Part shown: positions 9,986 to 19,643 of the stretch, piece after piece | How positions within the stretch are numbered: position 1 is the first letter of the stretch | Layout: every line of letters starts with the position of its first letter | Source of the DNA: Siphonodentalium dalli | Taxonomy: Eukaryota; Mollusca; Scaphopoda; Gadilida; Siphonodentaliidae | Assembly: GCA_032622095.1 (NCBI GenBank) | Contig: CP136066.1 | Location: forward strand, 49,948,911 to 50,012,910 | Reading direction: 5' to 3' | Length of the DNA stretch: 64,000 nt | Notes under the pieces: model-generated | Told to the model about the DNA's origin: nothing | Databases searched by the model: none | The model's input: the letters and a program-made list of their open reading frames with translations, nothing else | Made by a program: the position numbers and the translations under genes

Positions 9986-11128
9986 ATGGAGTCACCACCT
10001 CAGCAGAGCAGCGATTATTTTCATCCAAGCAATTATCAGCATCACCTTGAATTAAACAGGGAAACGGACCGATCAACCGCCAGATCCCCCCACACAGACA
10101 TTACTAATGAAATGGGCAAAGATAATCAGAACTTGCTATTGTCACGGCTTACCCATGAAATTAGCCATTTCACTAGTTCTATCCGCGACCAGACTGAAAG
10201 TTTAAAAACACAAACAACAATAACAGCACTGCTGGGAATGAATTCCATTATTGAACCCTTCGATGGCAAGCCTGACGCTTTTCCCCAATGGGTCCATGCG
10301 GTGGAAAAATACTCCCGCGCGATTTCGGCACAAGATGAGACTATCATAAAAATTGCCGCTCAGACATGTAAATCTCAAGTTTCTGAATTTATTCAACGCT
10401 TCATAAATGAAAATAACACAGACGGAAAATTCACGTTCACCTGGACCGATCTGAAATCACAGTTACGCTCATTATTCAGTTCCATAACTGATTCGCCTCA
10501 AGCCATTTCCTCATTACGAGCCATTAGGCAGAGACATGCGGAAACAATTGCCATGTTTGCAGAACGCATACGTACCCTTGCTAAACACGCGTATACTGAT
10601 GAAATTAACACAAGAGCAGTGCAAACACAATTAGTAGCATTTTTTTCCGACGGTATTCGCGACTCTAGTATTAAATTCAGGCTTCTCAAAGACGACCCCA
10701 TAACGCTTGATAGAGCTACTGATATCGCCCTACGCGAAATGAACCTTCGGCAACGCTATCGCTTACGTTACGGTGAACATCATAATGATTATAACCAATT
10801 CCCACAGTTACAATCCCCTCAACCTATGGATATCGACAATAACCATCGGCACATTCCAAGAGGGCCATCACAATCCACTTACAACCCCCGTCAATCCAAA
10901 GACAGACACCGAATCAATGATCACCCCCACAGGCGCCAACCTTCAAATTCTCACCACCCCTACTCTGAACCAAGGGTCTCCCATCCAAACCGCATCCAGA
11001 CCATGGATGCAAGATATACTACAACAGCTCAACGATTCCTCTTCTGTACATACTGCAGATTAAGCAATCATACCACAGACAAATGCAGACGTCGGGCTCA
11101 AAATAACAACCAATTTTTAAACAGATGA
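9986..11128 (+). CDS. gag: Gag of LTR element A
   Basis: A 380-residue capsid/nucleocapsid protein. The capsid region begins near residue 85 with IIEPFDGKPDAFPQWVHAVE, the pattern F-D-G-x-P-x3-F-x2-W-V seen in gypsy-type Gag and shared with element B (SFDGDPTKYHGWVKSIEK). A His/Pro/Asn-rich basic linker follows, then one zinc knuckle with exact spacing C-x2-C-x4-H-x4-C (Cys354, Cys357, His362, Cys367). The protein should form cytoplasmic virus-like particles that package the element RNA. The start at 9986 is the first ATG after the upstream ORF; the frame is blocked by TAG at 9947. The stop TGA (11126-11128) follows a slippery heptamer and overlaps an ATG in the pol frame (ATGA). Confidence 0.92.
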   Translation: MESPPQQSSDYFHPSNYQHHLELNRETDRSTARSPHTDITNEMGKDNQNLLLSRLTHEISHFTSSIRDQTESLKTQTTITALLGMNSIIEPFDGKPDAFPQWVHAVEKYSRAISAQDETIIKIAAQTCKSQVSEFIQRFINENNTDGKFTFTWTDLKSQLRSLFSSITDSPQAISSLRAIRQRHAETIAMFAERIRTLAKHAYTDEINTRAVQTQLVAFFSDGIRDSSIKFRLLKDDPITLDRATDIALREMNLRQRYRLRYGEHHNDYNQFPQLQSPQPMDIDNNHRHIPRGPSQSTYNPRQSKDRHRINDHPHRRQPSNSHHPYSEPRVSHPNRIQTMDARYTTTAQRFLFCTYCRLSNHTTDKCRRRAQNNNQFLNR

Positions 11129-11183
11129 GGACTCATTGCATCAAAAATTTCACCCCCACCCACCAACGCAAGGCAATGAGTCC
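11116..11183 (+). promoter_or_regulatory. -1 ribosomal frameshift signal, gag/pol of element A
   Basis: The heptamer TTTAAAC (11116-11122) is read as T TTA AAC in gag and shifts to TTT AAA in the pol frame, a canonical site. A 6-nt spacer containing the gag stop follows, then a perfect 11-bp stem: GGACTCATTGC (11129-11139) pairs with GCAATGAGTCC (11173-11183) across a 33-nt loop. Open frames overlap from 11107 to 11128 only, and the slip site is inside that overlap. Placement and spacing are as expected for programmed frameshifting. No clear pseudoknot partner was found for the C-rich loop. Confidence 0.9.
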
Positions 11184-14100
11184 AATAACACATCAAATTA
11201 GCACAATATACAACCACAATCTTAGATATGCTAAAGATCATCGAACATACGAATCTCAAAAGCATAGAGTCTATAATTCACAGCTGCAGTCCATTAATCA
11301 TTACCCCACGCTACCACCAAACTGCCAAAACCAACGATATATTAATTACCGTACGCGGCGTCCACTTGATCTCCCTCGCCACAGGCACGTAACACATACC
11401 ACTTTCTGCCATAACAGGTGTCCCTCTATGAAACCCAGATTTCATAATTCTTCCAATAAGTATATCTCACCGCTTCTTGACTTAAACTTTCCTTCCCATT
11501 TTAAAACCCTGAATCGCCTTGAAAAGCCCAAGCACCAACACATTACTAATTCTTACTCATCATCCAAAAGAAAGTCAACATGCACTAATTCTCGCGAATC
11601 ACATTCCAATACTGCAATTAACCCTATAATACCACCAGTCAAACCCATACAACACACTATACCAGTACTTAAATATCCAAGTGATATGACAGATGGTGCT
11701 CTAAACCAAACACCATGCTCAACTATCATTAAAATACACAAACAACGGATTAGATCACTATTAGACTCCGGGGCAACCACCAGTTGCTTGAAATACGACA
11801 TTTATAGATCCATGCCAAATCGACCACCTTTAATTAAAGAACATGTGTTACTCACATCAGCCGATGGTACACCAATGAAAGTTTTTGGATCCACACATCT
11901 CACATTTAGAATCGGAAAACTCATTCTTACTCACAAATTTGTCATATGTGCAACCTTGTCACGTCCTTGCATTTTAGGGCGCGATTTTATGAAACAACAC
12001 AGTATTAGACTTTACTTTGATCTAGAAAAATTTAGAATACAGAACCAATTATACCCAATGTTAAGGGATGGTCACATTGCGTCACTCATCCGATCAACAA
12101 ATAATGTTTCATTATCACCCCACTCATGCGCAATCATAAAAGGCAAACTAATAGGGCCAAATGATATGTTTAACACACCTATAATCCGAATAGGCAAAGG
12201 TAACATGTACATTTTCGAACAGGAACCAAATGTACATGTAACCGACACGATAGCAGATGCAAATAATCGAAATATTTGCGTCATGATAGAAAACCAATCG
12301 GCGTCACATATGTCCATTAGGAAAGGTCGGGTAATCGCACAAGCATTTGGCACCCGAGAACAAATGATATGCACGGCATCCGATGAGCAAAACATTAACT
12401 CATCTCCGCCAAACAAACACAGTATAAACACCATAGGTGACCGGCAAGACATTAACCCTCCAGTCACCAAGACTCAACCTATATCTGTCAATGATATCGT
12501 GGCACCTCAACACCTTAAACAGCAAATATTGCAACTAGTATCACAATACCCTGATGTTTTTACAAATGACATAAACAAGATAGGATATTGTCCAAAAATT
12601 AAAATGAAAATCGACCTCAAACCAAATACTTTACCTATTTTTTGCAAAAAATATCCGACACCACTGAACAAACAACGAATTATGGCTGCTGAGATAAAAA
12701 AATTATTAGATGCAGACATTATTAGACCCACTGCCCACTCATCGTGGGGATTTCCCAGTCTCCTCATACGCAAAGCCACACCCAATCCCGATGGTACTCC
12801 CAATTATCGATTGGTAATCGATCTCAGAAAACTCAACGATGTTTCCATTCCATTAAAATGGTCGATGCCTAGTTTTACAGAAATATCGTCCAAGTTACTC
12901 GGCTCAACAATTTTCAGTATCTTCGACCTATCAAATGCTTATCATGTTATTGGGGTCGAACCCGAAAATGTCCCCATATTAACTATGAATACGTCCGAAG
13001 GACAATACAGTTATCAAAGAGCTCCGATGGGATATGTCTCGAGCTCAGGGTATTTTTTAAAACTCATGAACATGGCCCTACACGATTTACCATTCGTGGA
13101 AGGATTTGTCGATGACCTCATCTGTCATAGTTCCGATCCTCAAACGCATATACAGCAGCTCACAAAATTATTTGACAGACTCAGAGAGTACGGCTTAATA
13201 GTTAAACTATCAAAATCTAAATTCTGTCAACCACAAGTCAAATTTTTAGGACATATTATTTCCGACAAGGGCACATCCCCTGACCCTGAAAAAATTTCAG
13301 TTATCAAGTCTCTACCACCTCCGAAATCAGTTAAAGAAGTCCGCAGATTACTGGGAATTCTTAATTTTTACAGGTCATATTCTCCTACTTTCGCATCCAC
13401 GGCATTGCCTTTAATCAAACTCACAGCCAAATATGCTAAATTTGTGTGGGATGCGCCGTGCCAAACAGCGTTCGACACGCTTAAAGAAAGTTTAGCAACT
13501 GCCCCCATCTTAGCTTACCCAAATCCCGACAAACTGTTCATTCTGACAGTAGATGCATCTATACATAGTATCGGGGCGATATTATCACAATACGCTAATA
13601 GCCAAGATGATAAACACGTTGAACTACCAATCGCGTTCGCCAGTAAAAAACTTAATAAATCACAAAGGAATTATTCTGTCACGGAAAAAGAAGCATTCGC
13701 TATATATACGTTTGCAAGGCAATTTAAATTTTACTTACAGGGATCCCAAGTAGAGATTAAAACAGATCACTTACCCCTCATCCACATGTTTAAAAAACAG
13801 GATCTGATAAACACAAAAATACAAAAATGGTTTTTGGAAATATCAGCATTGAACCCAAAAATTACTTATATTAAAGGCACGAACAATGTTACGGCAGATT
13901 TTTGCAGTCGAATAAATCCCGACACACACCCGTGCATCAATTCTTGCACCGATAGCGACCCAAATCCACCCACCAATCCCCTTGTACAGGATATTAATAT
14001 ACTTGACATGAAAGATATTCAGGAATTTTCAAAACAACAAAAAAAACAACCAAAACAGAAAACGGATTCCGAATCAGTTGATCTCGACGACAGCCCGGTC

Positions 14101-15873
14101 CCTCCTCCTATAACTAATATAAGAGATGAACAAGCAGGAGACCACACAATCTCCGAGATTATCAAACAAATGCAATCAACAAATATCCCCGAAAAATTAG
14201 CAAAAACCTTTATTCTCAAAGATGGTATCCTACACTATATATCAATATATAATGACATACCTAAATTACGAATATATATAACGGACAAAATAGCACAAGA
14301 AGTTATATCCCAATATCACAGTCTCGGCCATAGAGCGGTACAATCGCTATACGCGACCATACGGAACAGATATTACACACCTCAGTTGTTTGCAAAAATT
14401 GTCACATACATAAACAATTGTCATACCTGTCGACAACGAAATGCTTATAATCCAAAAATCCCGCTTCAACCAGTCACTGCCCCATCAAGGCCAGGACAAC
14501 TCATAGCTATCGATCTTATGGGACCATTTTCACCCAAAACACAGTCAGGAAATAGATTTATCTTAACTATTATTGATCAATTTTCATTACATACTTTAGC
14601 ATACGCATTACCTAACAAAATGGTGGATACAATTTTAGAAAGATTGAATTCAGAGTATTTCACTTTATTTGGATCAGTTGAAGAAATATTAACAGATAAT
14701 GGGTCCGAGTTTGCAAACTCTACCTTCACTGAATTTTGTAAATATTACCATATCAATCACCGCCTCACTTCGTTCTACAGACCCCAAAGTAATGGTAAGT
14801 CAGAACTCTCGCATAGAAGTCTAGCATCAATCATTTCAACAATCACCCAAGCAAATGTAGAAAATTGGGACCTATATCTAAATTATGCATCACAAGCAAT
14901 GAACTTCCATTGTTCCAGTGTACATACACATTCACCATTTTTTCTAACTTTTTTTAGAGAACCACAGATAAGCATAGACCGAATTTTAACACACAGAGAA
15001 AAGTATTTAGGAGAGGATTTTTTAGCCACCACGCTTCAAAATCAACACATTATTTTTAAAACTACAAAATCTCTTCTCGAAACAGCCTCTCGCAACCACA
15101 AACAGAACAAAGGTGGATCTATTCCAACCTTTAAAATAGGCCAATCCGTCTATTACAAAATCCACCAACCAAATCACAAATTTTCATTTAAATATGAGCC
15201 GTTTTGGCGTATCTTGAAACAGACAGGCCCCATATCTTACATATTAAGACATGACCTATCTGCTAAATTAACAAAATCACATGCTAAACACATCAAACCA
15301 TCCCCCGTTGATTGGCCTACACCTCAAATTCCCAATCACTTAAAAAATAAACGACATAATCGATTTGCATTTCCACCGAGTGAAGCCAGTGTCGATAATA
15401 ATAGCTCTCAATCCACATTGGAATCAGACGATGACCTCAAAACCACGGCAATTAAGCGCGCTCAACTTGAGCGCTCAAACACAGACGACAGTTCTTCAAT
15501 ACCATTGGCTGAATTAGCCAACAGACTCATGGCTTCGAAACATTTTAATAAAACAGACAGCCAATCACCCCCGGATTTATCACCCAGCGACCAATCTAGG
15601 CCCCAAACACAGGAACCAAATATCATAAAACACAAATTAATTACGCAAAATTCTTTTCGTACAACGCCAGACACAAAATCTAATCACGCAGATAACAAAC
15701 GCGGCCGGCATCGTAAATTATATTCACCATACTCCAAACACACGCCTAAAGATTCATCGTTTTCTAATTCCTTCCAATATACATCACCCGACAGCCGTTC
15801 GACAAATTGGTCAAACGAAAGTACGGAAACATATGATTTATATCAGATGACAACTGATATCGAACATTCATAG
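11125..15873 (+). CDS. pol: Pol polyprotein of LTR element A (protease, RT, RNase H, integrase)
   Basis: Numbered from the ATG at 11125 (1582 residues); after a -1 slip, translation enters at 11122. Residues 1-200 are a basic Asn/His-rich linker. Protease: LLDSGA with Asp214. Reverse transcriptase: Asp601 in FDLSNAY and FVDD at 661-664, where Phe replaces the usual Tyr; the block normally ending APxxFQ reads SGYFLK. RNase H: Asp810, Glu854/856, Asp881. Integrase: His1065, His1069, Cys1099, Cys1102 zinc finger, then Asp1130, Asp1191, Glu1227 (D,D35E). A GPY/F-like module follows (FSFKYEPFWRILKQTGPISY). The last 190 residues are Ser/Asn/Asp-rich, with IPLAELANRL at 1459-1468, a motif shared with element B. 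No chromodomain or envelope. The frame is unbroken, so this copy may be competent, subject to its odd 3' end. Confidence 0.95.
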   Translation: MRTHCIKNFTPTHQRKAMSPITHQISTIYNHNLRYAKDHRTYESQKHRVYNSQLQSINHYPTLPPNCQNQRYINYRTRRPLDLPRHRHVTHTTFCHNRCPSMKPRFHNSSNKYISPLLDLNFPSHFKTLNRLEKPKHQHITNSYSSSKRKSTCTNSRESHSNTAINPIIPPVKPIQHTIPVLKYPSDMTDGALNQTPCSTIIKIHKQRIRSLLDSGATTSCLKYDIYRSMPNRPPLIKEHVLLTSADGTPMKVFGSTHLTFRIGKLILTHKFVICATLSRPCILGRDFMKQHSIRLYFDLEKFRIQNQLYPMLRDGHIASLIRSTNNVSLSPHSCAIIKGKLIGPNDMFNTPIIRIGKGNMYIFEQEPNVHVTDTIADANNRNICVMIENQSASHMSIRKGRVIAQAFGTREQMICTASDEQNINSSPPNKHSINTIGDRQDINPPVTKTQPISVNDIVAPQHLKQQILQLVSQYPDVFTNDINKIGYCPKIKMKIDLKPNTLPIFCKKYPTPLNKQRIMAAEIKKLLDADIIRPTAHSSWGFPSLLIRKATPNPDGTPNYRLVIDLRKLNDVSIPLKWSMPSFTEISSKLLGSTIFSIFDLSNAYHVIGVEPENVPILTMNTSEGQYSYQRAPMGYVSSSGYFLKLMNMALHDLPFVEGFVDDLICHSSDPQTHIQQLTKLFDRLREYGLIVKLSKSKFCQPQVKFLGHIISDKGTSPDPEKISVIKSLPPPKSVKEVRRLLGILNFYRSYSPTFASTALPLIKLTAKYAKFVWDAPCQTAFDTLKESLATAPILAYPNPDKLFILTVDASIHSIGAILSQYANSQDDKHVELPIAFASKKLNKSQRNYSVTEKEAFAIYTFARQFKFYLQGSQVEIKTDHLPLIHMFKKQDLINTKIQKWFLEISALNPKITYIKGTNNVTADFCSRINPDTHPCINSCTDSDPNPPTNPLVQDINILDMKDIQEFSKQQKKQPKQKTDSESVDLDDSPVPPPITNIRDEQAGDHTISEIIKQMQSTNIPEKLAKTFILKDGILHYISIYNDIPKLRIYITDKIAQEVISQYHSLGHRAVQSLYATIRNRYYTPQLFAKIVTYINNCHTCRQRNAYNPKIPLQPVTAPSRPGQLIAIDLMGPFSPKTQSGNRFILTIIDQFSLHTLAYALPNKMVDTILERLNSEYFTLFGSVEEILTDNGSEFANSTFTEFCKYYHINHRLTSFYRPQSNGKSELSHRSLASIISTITQANVENWDLYLNYASQAMNFHCSSVHTHSPFFLTFFREPQISIDRILTHREKYLGEDFLATTLQNQHIIFKTTKSLLETASRNHKQNKGGSIPTFKIGQSVYYKIHQPNHKFSFKYEPFWRILKQTGPISYILRHDLSAKLTKSHAKHIKPSPVDWPTPQIPNHLKNKRHNRFAFPPSEASVDNNSSQSTLESDDDLKTTAIKRAQLERSNTDDSSSIPLAELANRLMASKHFNKTDSQSPPDLSPSDQSRPQTQEPNIIKHKLITQNSFRTTPDTKSNHADNKRGRHRKLYSPYSKHTPKDSSFSNSFQYTSPDSRSTNWSNESTETYDLYQMTTDIEHS

Positions 15874-16379
15874 TCATGTATCAAAGTATCTCACAATCAC
15901 TAATGATAGATAATTTACATAACTTTTATTAATATTATATAAAACAGGTCTTACAAAGGCATAACCCTACTGCAATTCTCCCATCCCACCCCCTTCGGCA
16001 CAGAGATAGACACCCAAACGATAAACTTCGTTCACACCAGTGGTATGATCATTAAACAGGGCATCATCTCGTTTCCCAAATCTCTAATTCAATTATCGCT
16101 AACAGGTGTGCATTGAGTCATGATGCCGAAGTAAATTGAACCGACATGTAATATATATCTTTCGCTAAGGACTGACACTCGGCGTCTTTGACTAAATGTT
16201 TATTCACGAAACATGCCAACCTGTCGATCATTGCCTCTCGCACCAATCTCCGAAATATGGCAAACTCCCGTCCATGACTCAGTTACATCTTCATTCCCTC
16301 CAATATGCTTAACTCAATCATATATTCATTGACATAGCAAACGAATCCTACAATACACTATATATTATACAGTAGGTTA

Positions 16380-17060
16380 TACAGTGATCACGGCATATTT
16401 CCCTCAATACCACCCCCCCCCTCCTGCCAAACAACGCTCTTTATCATAAGAACGATTGGTACAGAAACCACGGCATATTATCCCTCAATGTAGACACCCC
16501 CACCCACCAACGCCACAATACACTATATATATTATATAGTAGTTGATACAATAATCACGGCATATTTCCCTCAATATCACCCCCCCCCAATACTGCCAAA
16601 CAACGCTCTTTATTATAGAGCGATTGGTACATTAACCACGGCATTTCTCCCATCAACAACACTTCCCCAATCCCTACCTCATTGTTACGGACATTTGTCC
16701 GACCTTATTTGAGGCCATGAAACCATAAATACCGCCACAAAACGCTCTTCATTATAGAGCGATTGGTACATAAACCACGGCATTTCTCCCATCAACAACA
16801 CTTCCCCAATCCCTATCTCATTGTTACGGACATTTGTCCGACCTTATTTGAGGCCATGAAACCATAAATACCGCCACAAAACGCTCTTTATTATAGAGCG
16901 ATTGGTACATAAACCACGGCATTTCTCCCATCAACAACACTTCCCCAATCCCTACCTCATTTTACGGACATTCGTCCGACCTTATTTTAGGTCATGACAC
17001 CCTAAAACTGCCACTAAACGCCTTTTGTTATATGGCGTGTGGAATATTAACCACGGCATG
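16380..17060. repeat. 139-bp tandem repeat in the 3' region of element A
   Basis: AACCACGGCATTTCTCCC recurs at 16634, 16773 and 16912, an exact 139-bp period, with a diverged copy at 17049. Older shorter relatives lie at about 16388, 16467 and 16553. Each unit includes CGCTCTTYATTATAGAGCG, an imperfect hairpin, and ACGGACATTTGTCCG, a perfect dyad. Confidence 0.85.
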
Positions 17061-17340
17061 CATCACCCAGATATTCAGTATTTCCCAATCCTAATATGAA
17101 AGTCACCATTACACCGCCCCCCCCCCCTCGAACAAACAAACGCTCTTCATTCTAAAACTTAGATAACCCAATCAATAACAGTATTGAACTCTTGGCAGCG
17201 GTCTAATAATATATTTATCTCTTTACATTTCAACCAATCTTAGACTATAATTAAATAATCTTTGGCGATTTAGCACGTTTACAAAAGTTACTCTTTGTAG
17301 CTCAACCAATATTAACACCTTTGGGGCATTACCAGGATTA

Positions 17341-17373
17341 CAACAATAACAACAACAACAACAACAACAACAA
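17341..17373. repeat. AAC trinucleotide microsatellite
   Basis: A run of AAC units, nearly perfect, within the 3' non-coding region of element A. Confidence 0.95.
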
Positions 17374-17594
17374 AAATACATTTCTTTTCACTGAATTTAT
17401 CAGCAAGATGTTATTTCTACAGGCTGACACGGTGAATAACCACAAAAACAATTCAATTCATGTTATTGTTGGCTAAACACCGTGCCAGCTTGCAGAATGC
17501 AAGCCAGCTCTTGATCCAGGGACGGTCCGAATTCTTCAGGGGCAGCAGTCACACCAACATCTTCTTATAGCACTCTCCGATGTTGGCTCCATAT

Positions 17595-17687
17595 GACTAT
17601 TGATCATTATATTTGTACACACTGCATATCTTATTCACAACATAATAAAGACTTGTACCTACTATATCTATGTGTCATTACCTCACA
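17595..17687 (+). repeat. 3' terminal repeat of element A (93 bp recognisable)
   Basis: Identical to 8664-8756, including AATAAA at 17644-17649 and the terminal CTCACA. Similarity to the 5' LTR stops abruptly at the left edge. The CTAC target duplication follows immediately, so this is the true end of the element. Confidence 0.85.
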
Positions 17688-17691
17688 CTAC

Positions 17692-18731
17692 ATATATTGT
17701 CAACGCAATTGCATATTTTGACAAATTAGATGTATATATTGACCAACTAACCGCATATATTGACTAAGTAGCTGCATATAATGACTAACTAACCGCATAT
17801 ATTGACTAAGTAACTGCATATAATGACAAATTAGCTGCATATAATGGCAAATGAGCTACATATATTGACTAACTAACCACATATATTGACAAATTAGCTG
17901 CATATATTGACTAACTAACCACAACTTGACAAATTAGCTGCATATATTGACTAACTAACCACATGTATTAACTAAGTAGCTGCATATATTGACTAACTAA
18001 CCACATATATTGACTAAGTAGCTGCATAAAATGACTAATTAATCACATATATTGATAAAGTAGCTGCATATATTGTCAAAGCAATTGCACATTTTGACAA
18101 AGTAGATGCATATATTGACCAACTAACCACATATATTGACTAAGTAGCTCCACATAATGACTAACTTACCATATATATTGATAACGTAGCTGCATATATT
18201 GTCAACGCAATTGCATATTTTGACAAAGTAGATGTATATATTGACAAACTAACCACATATATTGACAAAAAACTGCATATATTGACTAACTAACAAAATC
18301 AGTCGACAAAGGAGCTGCATATATTGACTAACTAACCACAAATATTGACAAATTAGCTGCATATATCGACTAAGTAACTACAAATATTGACAAATTAACT
18401 GAATATATTGACTAACTAACCACATATATTGACTAAGTAGCTGCATATAATGACTAATTAACCACATATATTCATAAAGTAGTTGCATATATTGTCAAAG
18501 CAATATTATTGCACGTTTTGACAATGTAGATGTATATATTGACTAACTAACCGAATATATTGACAAAGAAGTTGCATCTATTGACTAACTAACCAAATTA
18601 AGGGACAAATTAGCTGCATATATTGACTACCTAACCACTATATTGATAACGCAGCTGCATATAATTGCAAAGTAGCTGCATATATTGACAAATTAGCTGC
18701 ATATATTGACAAATTAGCTGCATATAATGGC
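17692..18731 (+). repeat. 21/42-bp satellite, plus orientation
   Basis: Continuation of the array interrupted by element A. Units alternate GCTGCATATATTGAC- and ACCACATATATTGAC-type monomers, with CAACGCAATTGCATATTTTG variants. It ends at the target duplication AAAG of element B. Confidence 0.9.
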
Positions 18732-18735
18732 AAAG

Positions 18736-19507
18736 TGTGCCAAGACAACCACAGGGACATAACTTTCAACCCGGGAAGAATACAAGCAATCTCTTAGTCG
18801 CGGGAGCCGCTAGTTTACCACACATATTAGCGGCCCTGCTGACCACATCAACATTGCGAAATACCGGACATCAAAACGAATGATCTGGTGATTCCAGGCC
18901 GATACATACATAGTAAGACAGCTGTGGAGTAAACAGAAACGGTCTTGAGGATTAAGCAAGGCCAGATGTATCGCCTAGAAAAGCTACTGAAACCAGGAGA
19001 GTTAATAGGACCCATGGGGAGATGACGATAACTCGATTACCCTAAGTAAGTCTGGAACCGACGCGCCGTGAAGATACACATGGCCGTCATTAGCGGCCAC
19101 TGGGTATTTTAGTAAGAAGCAAGCCGACATGAAAGGGCAGTTCTAACCAGTTTCTATCTGACCAACACAAGCGATCATCACGAACCCTCGGACGCTTAGA
19201 AGAGCAGAGTGGAGCAATGGACGGAAATACAAGGTAAACATTATGCTCTTGTATTTCTAACAACGTCACACTGATGCGCCGACGCAGAAGAAGAGCAGAC
19301 GACAGGAAGACGAACTCAACCGGAATTCAACCGAGTAGAAGACGAGCAGACACAACCAACCTATGAAGACGGAAGAAGATCCCAACCCAAGCAGACGACA
19401 GGAAGAGAAACCCAGATGCCGATGATTGAACATTATTGACTTTGTTGTATATAAATAATCAAACCGTTCTGATAGCCTTAAGAGTTATATGTACCCGTAT
19501 TGGCACA
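18736..19507 (+). repeat. 5' LTR of element B
   Basis: 772 bp, with a 6-bp inverted terminus TGTGCC/GGCACA. A TATA box (TATATAAAT, 19448-19456) lies only about 50 bp from the 3' end, so R plus U5 would be very short. A purine-rich stretch repeats CAGACGACAGGAAGA at about 19294 and 19394. No AATAAA is seen in the LTR. Confidence 0.95.
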
Positions 19508-19518
19508 TATCTCTTAAC

Positions 19519-19536
19519 TGGTGCCTTCGAGCCAGG
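19519..19536 (+). other. candidate primer-binding site of element B
   Basis: TGGTGCCTTCGAGCCAGG begins 11 nt after the LTR. Apart from one extra G it reads like the complement of the conserved 3' end of eukaryotic tRNA-Tyr (TGGT-CCTTCGAGCC, recalled, not searched). Element A shares the first seven bases. Confidence 0.5.
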
Positions 19537-19618
19537 ATCTGAACGCTAATCGCAGACACAACGTGAAACCAGAGGAGGAACAGTGTGAACAGAAACAGTG
19601 TGGGAAAATTCGCAAAAC

Positions 19619-19624
19619 GTGAGT
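19619..19624 (+). promoter_or_regulatory. candidate 5' splice site in the leader of element B
   Basis: AAAAC|GTGAGT, a strong donor consensus, sits 25 nt before the gag ATG. This is the place retroviruses use to make subgenomic mRNA. A good acceptor lies at 26050. Confidence 0.45.
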
Positions 19625-19643
19625 CTAATTGTTTATTATCATA

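Larger units (their letters stand above)
15874..17594. other. 3' non-coding region of element A
   Basis: About 1.7 kb with no supported coding frame, no convincing polypurine tract and no TGTGAG start of a 3' LTR. It contains degenerate tandem repeats (16380-17060), C-runs, an AAC microsatellite and a small CACGGTG/CACCGTG inverted pair at 17427-17484. A possible acceptor TTATTTCTACAG lies at 17410-17421. Confidence 0.6.
8302..17687 (+). mobile_element. LTR retrotransposon A (Ty3/gypsy type), 9386 bp
   Basis: The element starts TGTGAG and ends CTCACA, a 6-bp inverted terminus, and is flanked by the 4-bp target duplication CTAC (8298-8301 and 17688-17691). Deleting it joins GTAGCTAC to ATATATTGTCAACGC, an uninterrupted satellite unit, so this is one clean insertion. 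Order: 5' LTR, PBS, 29-bp minisatellite, extra ORF, gag, pol by -1 frameshift, long 3' non-coding region with 139-bp repeats, 3' terminal repeat. Domain order PR-RT-RH-IN places it in Ty3/gypsy. All large frames are open. The oddity is that the terminal repeats share only 93 bp. Confidence 0.92.

Noticed and set aside
11553-15674. Several minus-strand frames opposite pol of element A
   Set aside because: Shadows of the plus-strand coding frame; no start context or domain.
15000-15873. Chromodomain at the integrase C-terminus
   Set aside because: After the GPY/F-like module the tail is low complexity with no aromatic cage pattern.
8302-17687. Element A as two separate solo fragments
   Set aside because: Matching CTAC duplication, complementary termini and the restored satellite unit show one insertion.
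18736-19507. AAGTAAGT at about 19043 as the functional splice donor of element B
   Set aside because: It lies upstream of the LTR TATA box, so it would not be in the 5' end of the transcript; the leader GTGAGT fits better.
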